The notes: generated by a model not told the origin, from the sequence alone. A DNA stretch of 11,160 nucleotides from Gammaproteobacteria bacterium (GCA_003645435.1 QNFD01000055.1:1-11160), one strand, 5' to 3'; positions 1 through 7,713 are shown, counted from the stretch's first letter. Program-made: numbers and translations.

Positions 1-683
1 AGGTACATTAATGCCGTACCAACTGGCAACATGTAGACCCCCATAACAATCAGGTAACCCATGTCCGCCTGGGTCACCGAAAAAGGTTGTGCCAGTGGCA
101 GGATCAACAATGCAGTGAAGAATCCACTGGCCGAAATGACTGGAAAAATTGTTATCCCGGGAAAACGACGCACAACAGTGAAACCCACGGCCAGAAAAAA
201 TGCACCAGTCATCGCCGCGAGATCTCCAAATAAACTGGCACCCTGATTTTTACCATCGGAACTGATTACGAAAACACCAATGCAAACCAGTAAAATAGCG
301 GACCAGGTTCGGGCATTAATTGGTTCGCGTAATATTAGCCATCCAATCAGCGCGGCAAACAACGGCGTGGTACTGAGAATGATCAGGGTATTGGCAACAC
401 TGGTATGGGTGATTGCGGTTACGAATGAAATCGTACCCATCGAGTAGATTAAAATCATCGCCATACCTACACGACCCATGGTCTTATATTTCTGCCAGGT
501 ATTGTGCGGATGAACCAGATTCGCTATTAACGCCATGCCGAATCCGAGGAACAGCGTACGCCAGAAAATCAGTGTCCAGTGATCGACCTGGATGAGTCGG
601 GTCAACAGGCCGTCGGGTGAAATGATCAACACGCCGAGCGCGGTGATAATCAAACCTTTGGCGTGTTGCGATAAAACTGGCAT
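1..683 (-). CDS. DMT-superfamily (EamA) membrane transporter, 3' end beyond window
   Basis: The leftward reading frame is open from an ATG at 683-681 to the window edge, giving 227 residues without a stop. The product is very hydrophobic. About seven membrane segments can be seen, near residues 8-28, 36-56, 70-90, 96-116, 121-140, 150-168 and 175-195, with an eighth starting near 208. The N-terminal GVLIISPDGLLTRLI, the segment around TLIILSTTPLFAALIGW and the loop LREPINARTW are typical of EamA-domain drug/metabolite transporters, which usually have ten segments and about 290-300 residues, so roughly 70 residues are missing. The substrate cannot be read from the sequence. It lies 97 bp downstream of the Mur-ligase gene on the same strand and could be the last gene of the cyanophycin block or an independent unit. 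The family call is firm; any role in amino-acid or peptide export is speculation. Confidence 0.88.
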   Translation of the reverse strand, partial: MPVLSQHAKGLIITALGVLIISPDGLLTRLIQVDHWTLIFWRTLFLGFGMALIANLVHPHNTWQKYKTMGRVGMAMILIYSMGTISFVTAITHTSVANTLIILSTTPLFAALIGWLILREPINARTWSAILLVCIGVFVISSDGKNQGASLFGDLAAMTGAFFLAVGFTVVRRFPGITIFPVISASGFFTALLILPLAQPFSVTQADMGYLIVMGVYMLPVGTALMY

Positions 684-780
684 ATGGAATTAACGACCGG
701 GATAAAAAGCAGATCGCAGCCTATCTAGAGACGGTGACCAGGTACAGTTCTTTTTTGCGGATCTGTACCAACCAGTATTT
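684..780. other. intergenic gap with a short hairpin
   Basis: This gap separates the Mur-ligase stop from the transporter start. It contains GGTACAG (741-747) and CTGTACC (763-769), a perfect 7-bp inverted repeat with a 15-nt loop. On the leftward transcript no T-rich run follows the stem, so it does not look like an intrinsic terminator. No convincing promoter for the transporter is visible. Confidence 0.35.
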
Positions 781-2496
781 TCAGTGCTCCCCGATATACT
801 GGATAATCTCATCGCGTTCGGACAATACCAGGAACAGTCCGAGATCATTAGCCTGCAATTCCGCTATCGCCAGCTTAACTCCCTGTAACGGCGAGTTCGA
901 AAAATGGAGCTGAGTTTGCGCCATACCTCCATCGAGGCAGGCCTGTTTAATTATTTCACTGACTTCGCCGGGTTCTCGCCCGCGCAGGTATCGCTCGATT
1001 TCTATGATCACGACATGATCGGGATTGATAGCACAAACGCCTTTAGCGATGGCAATGATATCATCGTCGGATCGGTCACCGGCAGAGCCGAACATTACCC
1101 ACTTGTTTTGTGCCGGCATGCGTAACACGGTATTTGACACCGCCTCGACACTATGCGCATTGTGGGCAAAATCGACAATGATGGTGGCGCCGTTTTTCAG
1201 CTTAAAGGTATTCAGGCGTCCGGGGTTGTCGTGTTCATCACTATGGAATTTCGTTAGTCCCGACCTGATTTGATCGACACTATACCCAAGCGCGGTGGCA
1301 ACACCGACTGCACCGAGTGCATTACGCACATTGTGTAAAGCGGCACCGCCTAGCGTCATTGGAATCAGGTCGATTTCACATATATCGTGAGTTTCCCGAC
1401 CGTCAAAATAATAAATTCTATTTTCCTCGGTATAACAGCATTTACCCTGCTTTTCGAGCTGTGATTTTATCCTGGGCTGGTCTTTGTCGAGACTGAACCA
1501 ACACAGGTTGGGGTGATCGATTTTTTCCATGTAGGCGCGGCAATTTTCATCGTCAGCATTCACGATTAACATGCCGTCTTCGGCCAGTGTTTTACGAACC
1601 GCAAACTTGACCTCGGTGAGCGCTTCGAGCGTGTTTACACCGTACTGTCCCAGATGGTCGCTGGCGATGTTGGTGACCAGCGCGGCACTGGCGCGCCTCA
1701 GGGGTAAACCACGACGCAAAATACCACCGCGCGCGACTTCGAGAAAAGCAACCTGTAAGCGTTTATCGCGGAGCAGCAAGCGTGCCCCGCCCGGGCCGGA
1801 ATAATCACCATGGTCGAGTACATCATTACCCACACGCACAAAGTCGGTGGAAGTGACTCCCGAAATTTGCGCCGCGGCTCTGGCGATGCCGTCGAGCAGG
1901 CGCACGCTGGTCGATTTACCATTGGTGCCGGTGATCAGCGCTACCGGTATATCGTGTACTTCTGACCAGGGGATCTGGTCTATCGCAGGAATCGCGTTGA
2001 CCGGCCAGCATAAACTGCCTTCGCCGTGGCCGATGGATACCTCATCGTCATCGACTAAAAAGTCGACCTCGTGTTCAGCAGCGGCTTGTTGTAGTGCGAG
2101 TAATGCCGGGTTGCTTTCTTCCTCGATCGAATTGCGAATTTCCTGCACCAACGCCTCTTCATCCTCGACATCGATTGCGAGTAACTCGCAGCAACAAAAA
2201 TACCAGTTGGTTTCGAGGATGAGTACGGCTGCGTAAAGTTGATCGATCGGCGATTCAATCAACAGGTTAAAACCATTTTCGAAACGCCTGTGCGTGTGCT
2301 CATGGTGTTGCCAGCCGATCTGCGAGACTAGATGCCGTAGTTGCCGATGCCAGCAATCCAGAACAATCTCCATGTCCATCTCCGCGATTAAAACATCAAG
2401 AATCGCCCCGGGCTTACTCCATATCATCGATGGCCCGGTTAAACGCCGACCGTCGTCGAGGACTAGCTTACTGGATTCAATCTCCGGGATTTCCAT
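781..2496 (-). CDS. Mur ligase family protein, CphA paralogue lacking the ATP-grasp domain
   Basis: This 571-residue protein has a C-terminal half that matches the Mur-ligase (M) domain of the adjacent CphA motif by motif. It has a P-loop ITGTNGKST (188-196), DYSGPGGAR (231-239), LEVARGGILRRGL (252-264), VTNIASDHLG (274-283), a conserved Lys in EVKFAV (295-300), LHNVRNA (387-393), NPGRLN (424-429), DFAHN (442-446) and GDRSDDD (473-479). In CphA this domain adds Arg to the Asp side chain using ATP. The ATP-grasp domain, which adds backbone Asp in CphA, is absent. The N-terminal 180 residues contain RRLTGPSMIW, which recalls the start of the CphA N domain (NVYVGPSIYA), so an N-plus-M architecture is likely. 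The gene starts 39 bp after cphA and is probably cotranscribed with it. No strong Shine-Dalgarno sits at the usual distance; an AGGA lies about 20 nt upstream. Substrate and product are unknown. MurC/D/E/F and FolC are unlikely because the nearest motifs are those of CphA. Confidence 0.85.
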   Translation of the reverse strand: MEIPEIESSKLVLDDGRRLTGPSMIWSKPGAILDVLIAEMDMEIVLDCWHRQLRHLVSQIGWQHHEHTHRRFENGFNLLIESPIDQLYAAVLILETNWYFCCCELLAIDVEDEEALVQEIRNSIEEESNPALLALQQAAAEHEVDFLVDDDEVSIGHGEGSLCWPVNAIPAIDQIPWSEVHDIPVALITGTNGKSTSVRLLDGIARAAAQISGVTSTDFVRVGNDVLDHGDYSGPGGARLLLRDKRLQVAFLEVARGGILRRGLPLRRASAALVTNIASDHLGQYGVNTLEALTEVKFAVRKTLAEDGMLIVNADDENCRAYMEKIDHPNLCWFSLDKDQPRIKSQLEKQGKCCYTEENRIYYFDGRETHDICEIDLIPMTLGGAALHNVRNALGAVGVATALGYSVDQIRSGLTKFHSDEHDNPGRLNTFKLKNGATIIVDFAHNAHSVEAVSNTVLRMPAQNKWVMFGSAGDRSDDDIIAIAKGVCAINPDHVVIIEIERYLRGREPGEVSEIIKQACLDGGMAQTQLHFSNSPLQGVKLAIAELQANDLGLFLVLSERDEIIQYIGEH

Positions 2497-2535
2497 AGGT
2501 TGCTACTGGTATTAAATTTCCTGCCGAATAATCGA

Positions 2536-5340
2536 TTAATCGCTATCCTCGGGTTCGCTACTGGCTAGTCGCACGCCCCGTTCGTCGATTATCAACTCTT
2601 CGTCCTGGTCCAGCACGTAGCGTTTTGCGCGTTCGGGTACAAACACCTTGGTACCCGGTATGGTTGCCTTTTTTGTCGGTTTATCGCTATTCAGATTGAT
2701 GATCTGTTTCCAGGTGCGCTGCAGGTCATCGGCGGTAATCACCACCAGGTCACCCGCCTCGGCCATCTCCAGGGCATGATCGACTGCAGGCTCTTCGTCG
2801 ACAATCACCCAGATGTTTTCTTCTGGTACCCCTTCTTCGAGCAGGTAACTGCGAAGCAGTTGCGGTATTTCATCGTGGCCCCGACCGCGTCGGTTGATAT
2901 CGGCATTACAGACAAAGTGGGTAAAGTGCGGCAGACAGGCTCTCACCGATTCACGGATATCCTCGTCGCGGCGATCGCCCGGTACCGAAATCACGATAAT
3001 GCGTTTACCCTCGGGTTCGAGTTTATCGGCAAGTTCGGCCATGGCGCGAAATCCAGCCGGATTGTGGGCATAGTCGAGTATGACCTTGAACGGATGTTCG
3101 TTATAAATATTGGTCCGACCGGGGCTCTGAAAGAACGAGGTGTCGAAGGTACGCAAACCGTTGCGAATTTCGTCGAGGTCTTTATCGAAGCTAAACGCCA
3201 TGGCCGCTGCAAACATCGCGTTTTGCACGTTATGCATGGCCTTGCCTTCGATCGTCGCCGGGATTAAATGTGACCAGAGCAACGGAATATGCGCGCCCTT
3301 GTCGTAGATCGTAATCATATCGCCGTTAATGCCCTTCTCCAGCACCACGGCCCGGCCGTTGGCGCGTATATGTTCGCGCACCAGCCCATGGGTAGGATCC
3401 ATGGTCACATAACACAGGTGTTTGGCGCGGGTATGGTCCGCCATCTTCAGGCAAAGCTTGTCGTCGGCATTTAAAACCGCGGTATCGTTCGCGACACGCA
3501 CCACAACTTCTTTTACCTTGGCGAGTTGTTCGAGGGTTTCGATACCACCGAGGCCCATATGATCGGCCGATATATTAATGCAGGCAGCGACATCGCATTC
3601 GCTATAGCCGAGACCGGCACGCAAAATACCGCCTCGCGCGGTTTCCAGTATGGCAAAGTCGATGGTTGGATCGCGCAGTACAATCTGCGCCGATTGCGGC
3701 CCGGTCATATCACCCTTAACCGTGATCCGGCCATCTACCTGGATACCCCCGGTGGAGGTCATACCAACGATATGACCGCTGGTTTTCATGATATGCGCGA
3801 GCATACGCGTGGTAGTTGTCTTACCATTCGTACCGGTAATTGCCGCCACCGGGATGCGGCCCGGTACCCCGGGCGGATACAACATGTCGAGCACCTTGCC
3901 CGCAACATCGCGGGGTTCGCCTTCACTGGGGGCGACGTGCATTCGAAATCCGGGGCCGGCATTGACTTCAACAATTGCACCGCCGACATCCTTGTATGAA
4001 TGGGTTATATCGTCGGTGATAAAATCGACCCCGCCGATATCGAGGCCGATCGCACGTACCGCACGAACCGCCATTTCGCGGTTATCCGGGTGTACGATAT
4101 CGGTCATATCGATCGCGGTGCCGCCGGTGGAAAGATTTGCGGTGGAACGCAGGAAGAACTGCTCGCCTTTTTTCAGCACCGTATTTTCATCATAGCCGGC
4201 GTCTTTCATCAGTGTTTTCGCCTGCAGGTCGATTTCAAGTCGGGTCAGGACTTTTTCGTGACCTATGCCGCGACGCGGGTCTGAATTGACAATATCGATC
4301 AGCCTCGCGATGGTCGACTTACCATCGCCGATTACATTCCCCGGAACGCGCTTCGCAACCGCTACCAGCTCGTTGTTGACCACCAGCATGCGATGGTCGT
4401 AACCAGTGACAAAGCTTTCCGCCAGCACATAGCGTGATCTGCCCTCTTTCCTGGCGACATGAAATGCCTCGCGCACCTCTTCATCGGTGGTTAAATTGAT
4501 ACTGATACCACGCCCGTGGTTGGCATCGAGTGGTTTCACCACAACCGGGTAGCCGATTTTATTGGCAGCCCGCACAGCTTCATCCTCGTTGATAAACATG
4601 CCCTGCAGGGGTACCGGTAATCCCATATCACGCAACAGGCTATGCGTACCTTCCTTGTCACTGGCCAGTGAAGTGGGGATAGTGCCGGTATCACTGGTTA
4701 CCGTTGCCTGAATACGCTTCTGGTATTTACCGTGACCAAATTGCACCAGGCTGTATTCATTCAATCGCAGCCAGGGGATATTACGTTCCACCGCGGCGTC
4801 GACCAGCGACTGGGTACTGGGTCCAAACTCGCGTCGTTGCGCACGCAGTACAAAACTCTCTAGTTCTGACTCGAAGTCGAAGTTTTCATCGATATTGCAA
4901 TCTACCTGCTTTTGCAATTTTTTCGGCAGCAAATGCATTAGCAGGCGCAAGGCCAGGTGCCCGGCCTCGATGCCGGCATCGCGCTGCTTGTAGGCGTACA
5001 CCATGTTGTAAAATCCGGGTTCTCCGGTGGTGCGAGTGCGGCCGAAAGAAACTCCGGAACCGGCGATATTCTGAATTTCGAGGGCGACATGCTCCATGAT
5101 GTGCCCCATCCAGGTGCCGTCGTCTTCGGTCAGGCGCCGAATAAACCCGCCAGGCTCCCGGTAAGAGCAGCCATGTTCGGTAAGACTGGGCAAGGCCCTC
5201 TGTAAGCCATTCGTAAAACCCTTGCCGCACTTTACCGACGGCCAGTCAACAAGTACGCCGATATCCAGCACCATGCGAATTACCGGGAAGTTAGCATAAA
5301 TACTGGGGCCCACATAAACATTAGTCGCGGTTATTTTCAT
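2536..5340 (-). CDS. cphA: cyanophycin synthetase
   Basis: CphA is a cytoplasmic enzyme that polymerises Asp and Arg into cyanophycin, a poly-Asp backbone with Arg on each side chain, using two ATP per Asp-Arg unit. The 934 residues show the standard three-part layout. The N domain (about 1-160) starts MKITATNVYVGPSIYA and carries HIMEHVALE at 80-88. The ATP-grasp (G) domain (about 165-485) has VVVKPLDANHGRGIS (266-280), and EVNAGPGFRMH with PSEGEPR (458-477). The Mur-ligase (M) domain (about 495-895) has ITGTNGKTTTTRML (501-514), GDMTGPQSAQ (543-552), ETARGGILRAGL (566-577), SADHMGLGG (591-599), PGRTN (740-744), DYAHNP (756-761) and PGDRRDED (787-794). All catalytic signatures are intact, so it should be an active CphA rather than CphA2, whose M domain is inactive. 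The length is slightly above the common 870-900. An AGGAA (5351-5347) precedes the ATG by six bases. It follows cphB after a 100-bp gap. Confidence 0.97.
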   Translation of the reverse strand: MKITATNVYVGPSIYANFPVIRMVLDIGVLVDWPSVKCGKGFTNGLQRALPSLTEHGCSYREPGGFIRRLTEDDGTWMGHIMEHVALEIQNIAGSGVSFGRTRTTGEPGFYNMVYAYKQRDAGIEAGHLALRLLMHLLPKKLQKQVDCNIDENFDFESELESFVLRAQRREFGPSTQSLVDAAVERNIPWLRLNEYSLVQFGHGKYQKRIQATVTSDTGTIPTSLASDKEGTHSLLRDMGLPVPLQGMFINEDEAVRAANKIGYPVVVKPLDANHGRGISINLTTDEEVREAFHVARKEGRSRYVLAESFVTGYDHRMLVVNNELVAVAKRVPGNVIGDGKSTIARLIDIVNSDPRRGIGHEKVLTRLEIDLQAKTLMKDAGYDENTVLKKGEQFFLRSTANLSTGGTAIDMTDIVHPDNREMAVRAVRAIGLDIGGVDFITDDITHSYKDVGGAIVEVNAGPGFRMHVAPSEGEPRDVAGKVLDMLYPPGVPGRIPVAAITGTNGKTTTTRMLAHIMKTSGHIVGMTSTGGIQVDGRITVKGDMTGPQSAQIVLRDPTIDFAILETARGGILRAGLGYSECDVAACINISADHMGLGGIETLEQLAKVKEVVVRVANDTAVLNADDKLCLKMADHTRAKHLCYVTMDPTHGLVREHIRANGRAVVLEKGINGDMITIYDKGAHIPLLWSHLIPATIEGKAMHNVQNAMFAAAMAFSFDKDLDEIRNGLRTFDTSFFQSPGRTNIYNEHPFKVILDYAHNPAGFRAMAELADKLEPEGKRIIVISVPGDRRDEDIRESVRACLPHFTHFVCNADINRRGRGHDEIPQLLRSYLLEEGVPEENIWVIVDEEPAVDHALEMAEAGDLVVITADDLQRTWKQIINLNSDKPTKKATIPGTKVFVPERAKRYVLDQDEELIIDERGVRLASSEPEDSD

Positions 5341-5346
5341 CTGAAG

Positions 5347-5351
5347 TTCCT
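5347..5351 (-). promoter_or_regulatory. ribosome binding site of cphA
   Basis: On the minus strand AGGAA lies six bases before the ATG at 5340-5338. It is the clearest Shine-Dalgarno in the leftward block and supports the chosen cphA start, which also gives the canonical MKI N terminus. Confidence 0.6.
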
Positions 5352-5420
5352 GTAGTCACGGCCAGCACGAACGGGGGTCGTCCTCGCACAGTTTTTGTTA
5401 CAGGGTACACGAACTCATAA

Positions 5421-5435
5421 CGCTATCAAATAGCG
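5421..5435 (-). other. small hairpin between cphB and cphA
   Basis: CGCTAT (5421-5426) and ATAGCG (5430-5435) form a perfect 6-bp stem around a 3-nt CAA loop, five bases after the cphB stop in the leftward direction. No T-run follows, so a full terminator is unlikely. It may stabilise the upstream mRNA end or partly reduce read-through into cphA. Confidence 0.35.
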
Positions 5436-5440
5436 ATTGC

Positions 5441-6265
5441 CTATTTGGGCGGAAAGGGTTTTCTCTCCAGTATGTCAAAGGTGCAGCCTTTGGACAAAAT
5501 ATGGAGTTTCAAATCAAGCATACTCAGGGCCTCGTTTTTCGAAGCCTTGCTCATCGACGAGTAACTCAGATGCACCGGATCGATAACCGTGACTGCACCG
5601 CTGCCGACGACTTCAAAACTATGTTCCGGGTCGATAAAGATAGCGGTATCTTCATCGATGCCGATGCCCAGCATAAAGGGGTTGTAGGATATGGCAGTCA
5701 ATAAACGCCCGAGTCGATGGCGCTGGCTAAAATGCTGATCTATCAGGAGCGCGTTGGTGAGACCCAGGCCAGGCGCCAGATTGACGCCGTCGCCCGAGGG
5801 CATGGCGCCGGCGTCACCACCCGCTATCATGTGCTCGGGCATGATCGCAGCACCCGCTGAAGTACCGGCGATGTGTACACCTTTAGCGTTCAATCGCCGA
5901 ATTTTTTTCGCGACCTCGGTACCGCCGAGAATGGTGGACAGGCGCAGCTGGTTTCCACCAGTAATAAATATACCATCCGCCTGATCCAGGTGGTCGAGGT
6001 AATCCTGCCGGTCTGTTTCGGAGCGTTCATTTATCGGCAGCGACACAGCCTCTCTAACACCAATCTTTTTAAATATTTCTATATATTTATCGCCGGTATC
6101 GGGCAGGTTGGAAGCAGTTGGAATGATTGCGATACTGGCTTTTCTACCGCCGCATAACCGCACGAAGCGTTTTAATACCCTTTGCGCACCGGTACGCTCT
6201 TCGGCACCGCCAATTGGTATGACGTATCCGCGTGTATGACCATTATTTTCTGGCGAGGGACTCAT
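5441..6265 (-). CDS. cphB: cyanophycinase (peptidase family S51)
   Basis: CphB is a serine exopeptidase that cuts cyanophycin to beta-Asp-Arg dipeptides. The 274-residue length is typical of the intracellular bacterial form. The sequence opens GYVIPIGGAEER (13-24), followed by IAIIPTAS (45-52) and DGIFITGGNQ (97-106). The nucleophile elbow GTSAGA places Ser136 as catalytic Ser. DQHFSQRHRLGRL (176-188) supplies His178, and GIGIDEDTA (200-208) supplies Glu205. These positions fit the Ser-His-Glu triad reported for the Synechocystis enzyme with a constant offset. No signal peptide is visible, so it acts on cytoplasmic granules. It starts nine bases after the iadA stop, so the two are surely cotranscribed. 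The likely ribosome site, GAAGAG, is inside the end of iadA. Confidence 0.96.
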   Translation of the reverse strand: MSPSPENNGHTRGYVIPIGGAEERTGAQRVLKRFVRLCGGRKASIAIIPTASNLPDTGDKYIEIFKKIGVREAVSLPINERSETDRQDYLDHLDQADGIFITGGNQLRLSTILGGTEVAKKIRRLNAKGVHIAGTSAGAAIMPEHMIAGGDAGAMPSGDGVNLAPGLGLTNALLIDQHFSQRHRLGRLLTAISYNPFMLGIGIDEDTAIFIDPEHSFEVVGSGAVTVIDPVHLSYSSMSKASKNEALSMLDLKLHILSKGCTFDILERKPFPPK

Positions 6266-6274
6266 AGTATATTT

Positions 6275-7438
6275 TTACTCTTCAAACAATCCGCGAATTA
6301 ATTGCTCACCCTGCCGGATATGCCAGGCACCGTTAGCCATGACGCTGTCGATTCCGTGGTTTTCATTTAACACCAGCAAATCCGCGTCAAGACCTGTTTT
6401 AATTCGGCCTTTATGATGGAATTTGAGCAGACCGGCAACATTACTGGTCATCAACGGCAATACTTTTTCGATTGGTAATTCCATCTCGAGCATGGCCCTT
6501 AATGTAATCGCCATCGCCGAACTTTGCGCAAAATCCATTTTCAGTAACTCACCCTGCGCATCGAAACTCGGCATGCAACCCCCGCCATCGGAACTGATGG
6601 TTAATTTCTGTTGATCGCAACCTTTTTCAAAATAAAGCGCAACGGCCGCTTCGGCCGACCAGCCGGAATCGTCGCTGCCCGCCGGGAATGCGGTCAGATC
6701 AACCGTGCAGCCTTGTTTTGTTAGCTCGCAGGCTTCTTCGAATAAAGCCTTGTTTCGATTGACATGGGTTGGGTTGAACACGCGCGGCGGAATTTCGCTT
6801 TTCTCTAGGCAGGCACGAATCATCGACAAACCCCGCGCGCCATCACCCAGATGAAAATGAACGATACCCGCTTTACCCGTCATCAGACCCGCGACATGTG
6901 CTTCGCTGGCGAGGCGCAGGACTTCGTCAATGCTCGGCTGGCTCGAACGGTGATCGCTAAGTGCCACTTCGCCGACTCCGATGACTGGTTCTAAATTGAC
7001 AATATCGCTACGCACCGACTGCGTCAGGGTAACCGCAGGAATATGGTATCCGCCGGTATAACACCAGGCAGACAGCCCTTCTTCGCGAAGGCCCATCACC
7101 TGCGTCAACAGGGTTTGCGGATTTCGGGTCAAATCATCGGTACCAAGCAAACCCACGACGCTGGTAACACCAGCCCGGGTGAACTGGCTTAGTTGTAAGG
7201 GCGGCACTCGAGTCGAAGGTCCGGCTTCGCCGCCGCCGCCGGTAATGTGCGCGTGCGCATCGATAAAACCAGGAATTAGCCTCAAACCCTTCAGATCCGT
7301 GGCCTGAACCGTTAAATCGTCATCCATTTGCGGAATTTTATCGCCCATATAGACAATTTTTCCGGCACAAATCAGTAAATTCTGAATACCCAACGATCGC
7401 GGCGCGTAAACATTGGCATTGGTGATTAGTTCAAACAT
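6275..7438 (-). CDS. iadA: isoaspartyl dipeptidase (beta-aspartyl-peptidase), Glu-bridged variant
   Basis: This is a binuclear-metal amidohydrolase that hydrolyses beta-Asp dipeptides. Next to cphB its natural substrate is probably beta-Asp-Arg, yielding free Asp and Arg. The 387 residues show FIDAHAHITGGGGEAGP (58-74) with metal ligands His62 and His64 and substrate Glu71. Other matches to E. coli IadA are AGVTSVVGLLGTD (89-101), SDHRS (161-165), GKAGIVHFHLGDG (188-200) with His196, PTHVNRN (223-229) with His225, and SSDGGG (282-287) with catalytic Asp284. E. coli has Lys162, carbamylated and bridging the metals, six residues before the His of SDHR; here that position is Glu157. The N terminus is about eight residues shorter than in E. 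coli, but the protein is otherwise full length. It is the first gene of the leftward block. Its own Shine-Dalgarno is weak. Confidence 0.93.
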   Translation of the reverse strand: MFELITNANVYAPRSLGIQNLLICAGKIVYMGDKIPQMDDDLTVQATDLKGLRLIPGFIDAHAHITGGGGEAGPSTRVPPLQLSQFTRAGVTSVVGLLGTDDLTRNPQTLLTQVMGLREEGLSAWCYTGGYHIPAVTLTQSVRSDIVNLEPVIGVGEVALSDHRSSQPSIDEVLRLASEAHVAGLMTGKAGIVHFHLGDGARGLSMIRACLEKSEIPPRVFNPTHVNRNKALFEEACELTKQGCTVDLTAFPAGSDDSGWSAEAAVALYFEKGCDQQKLTISSDGGGCMPSFDAQGELLKMDFAQSSAMAITLRAMLEMELPIEKVLPLMTSNVAGLLKFHHKGRIKTGLDADLLVLNENHGIDSVMANGAWHIRQGEQLIRGLFEE

Positions 7439-7554
7439 GAGTCAGAGCTGATAGATGAGTGGTTATTTTTCAAACGAGGTATTTTAAAGTAAGCTCGCAT
7501 GAATTACCGCTACAAATTAACCTGAGTCCGGATTGTTTTTTGTTGACAGGTGTA

Positions 7555-7572
7555 TTTGAACAATCATTCCAA
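7555..7572. promoter_or_regulatory. ARG-box-like operator candidate
   Basis: The sequence TTTGAACAATCATTCCAA matches the E. coli-type ARG box (wnTGAATwwwwATTCAnw) with three deviations, and the flanks extend the dyad to ATTnGAAnnnnnnTTCnAAT (7554-7573). Such boxes bind the arginine repressor ArgR. ArgR normally binds two boxes about 3 bp apart, and no good second box is visible on either side, so this is only a candidate. Its place upstream of genes that make and release arginine fits. Confidence 0.3.
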
Positions 7573-7662
7573 TTCCAGAACTGGGACTCTGATTCTTTTC
7601 GATGCCCTTAAAATCAATTCTGTCGATCATATTTTTCAATGGGTATCTACAAAAATTGGATT

Positions 7663-7673
7663 TATAGTATACT
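7663..7673 (+). promoter_or_regulatory. candidate -10 element of the oad operon
   Basis: Two overlapping hexamers, TATAGT (7663-7668) and TATACT (7668-7673), each match the sigma-70 -10 consensus at five of six bases. They would place transcription start about 35 nt before oadG. No good -35 lies 16-18 bp upstream, so an activator may be needed or the call may be wrong. Confidence 0.4.
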
Positions 7674-7713
7674 CGGCGCCTATCACAACAGATCGAGATA
7701 AGTCTAAAAGCTA

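Larger units (their letters stand above)
7439..7713. other. divergent intergenic region between iadA and oadG
   Basis: This AT-rich 275-bp stretch must hold the promoters of both the leftward cyanophycin block and the rightward oad operon. No coding sequence is convincing. On the minus strand the only -10-like hexamer near iadA is TAAAAT at 7486-7481, without a good -35. A TTGACA occurs at 7543-7548 on the plus strand but lacks a -10 at the right distance. A dyad at 7554-7573 and a -10 candidate at 7663-7673 are listed separately. A short CCAG-AA-CTGG palindrome lies at 7575-7584. Confidence 0.6.

Noticed and set aside
741..769. Hairpin as terminator of the cyanophycin block
   Set aside because: The stem is only 7 bp with a 15-nt loop and no following T-run on the minus strand.
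781..2496. Possibility that this gene is CphA2, MurC/E or FolC
   Set aside because: CphA2 keeps an ATP-grasp domain, which is absent here; the motifs GPGGAR, ARGGILR and DFAHN follow CphA rather than the peptidoglycan or folate ligases.
2776..3267. 163-codon open frame on the plus strand
   Set aside because: It is wholly antisense to the M-domain of cphA, has no recognisable motif and reflects the codon pattern of the true gene.
3526..4284. Overlapping plus-strand open frames of 94-157 codons
   Set aside because: They are antisense to the intact CphA ATP-grasp and M domains, overlap each other in different frames and match no known family.
7543..7548. TTGACA as the -35 of an oad promoter
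   Set aside because: No -10-like hexamer occurs 16-18 bp downstream; the sequence there is ATTCCA.
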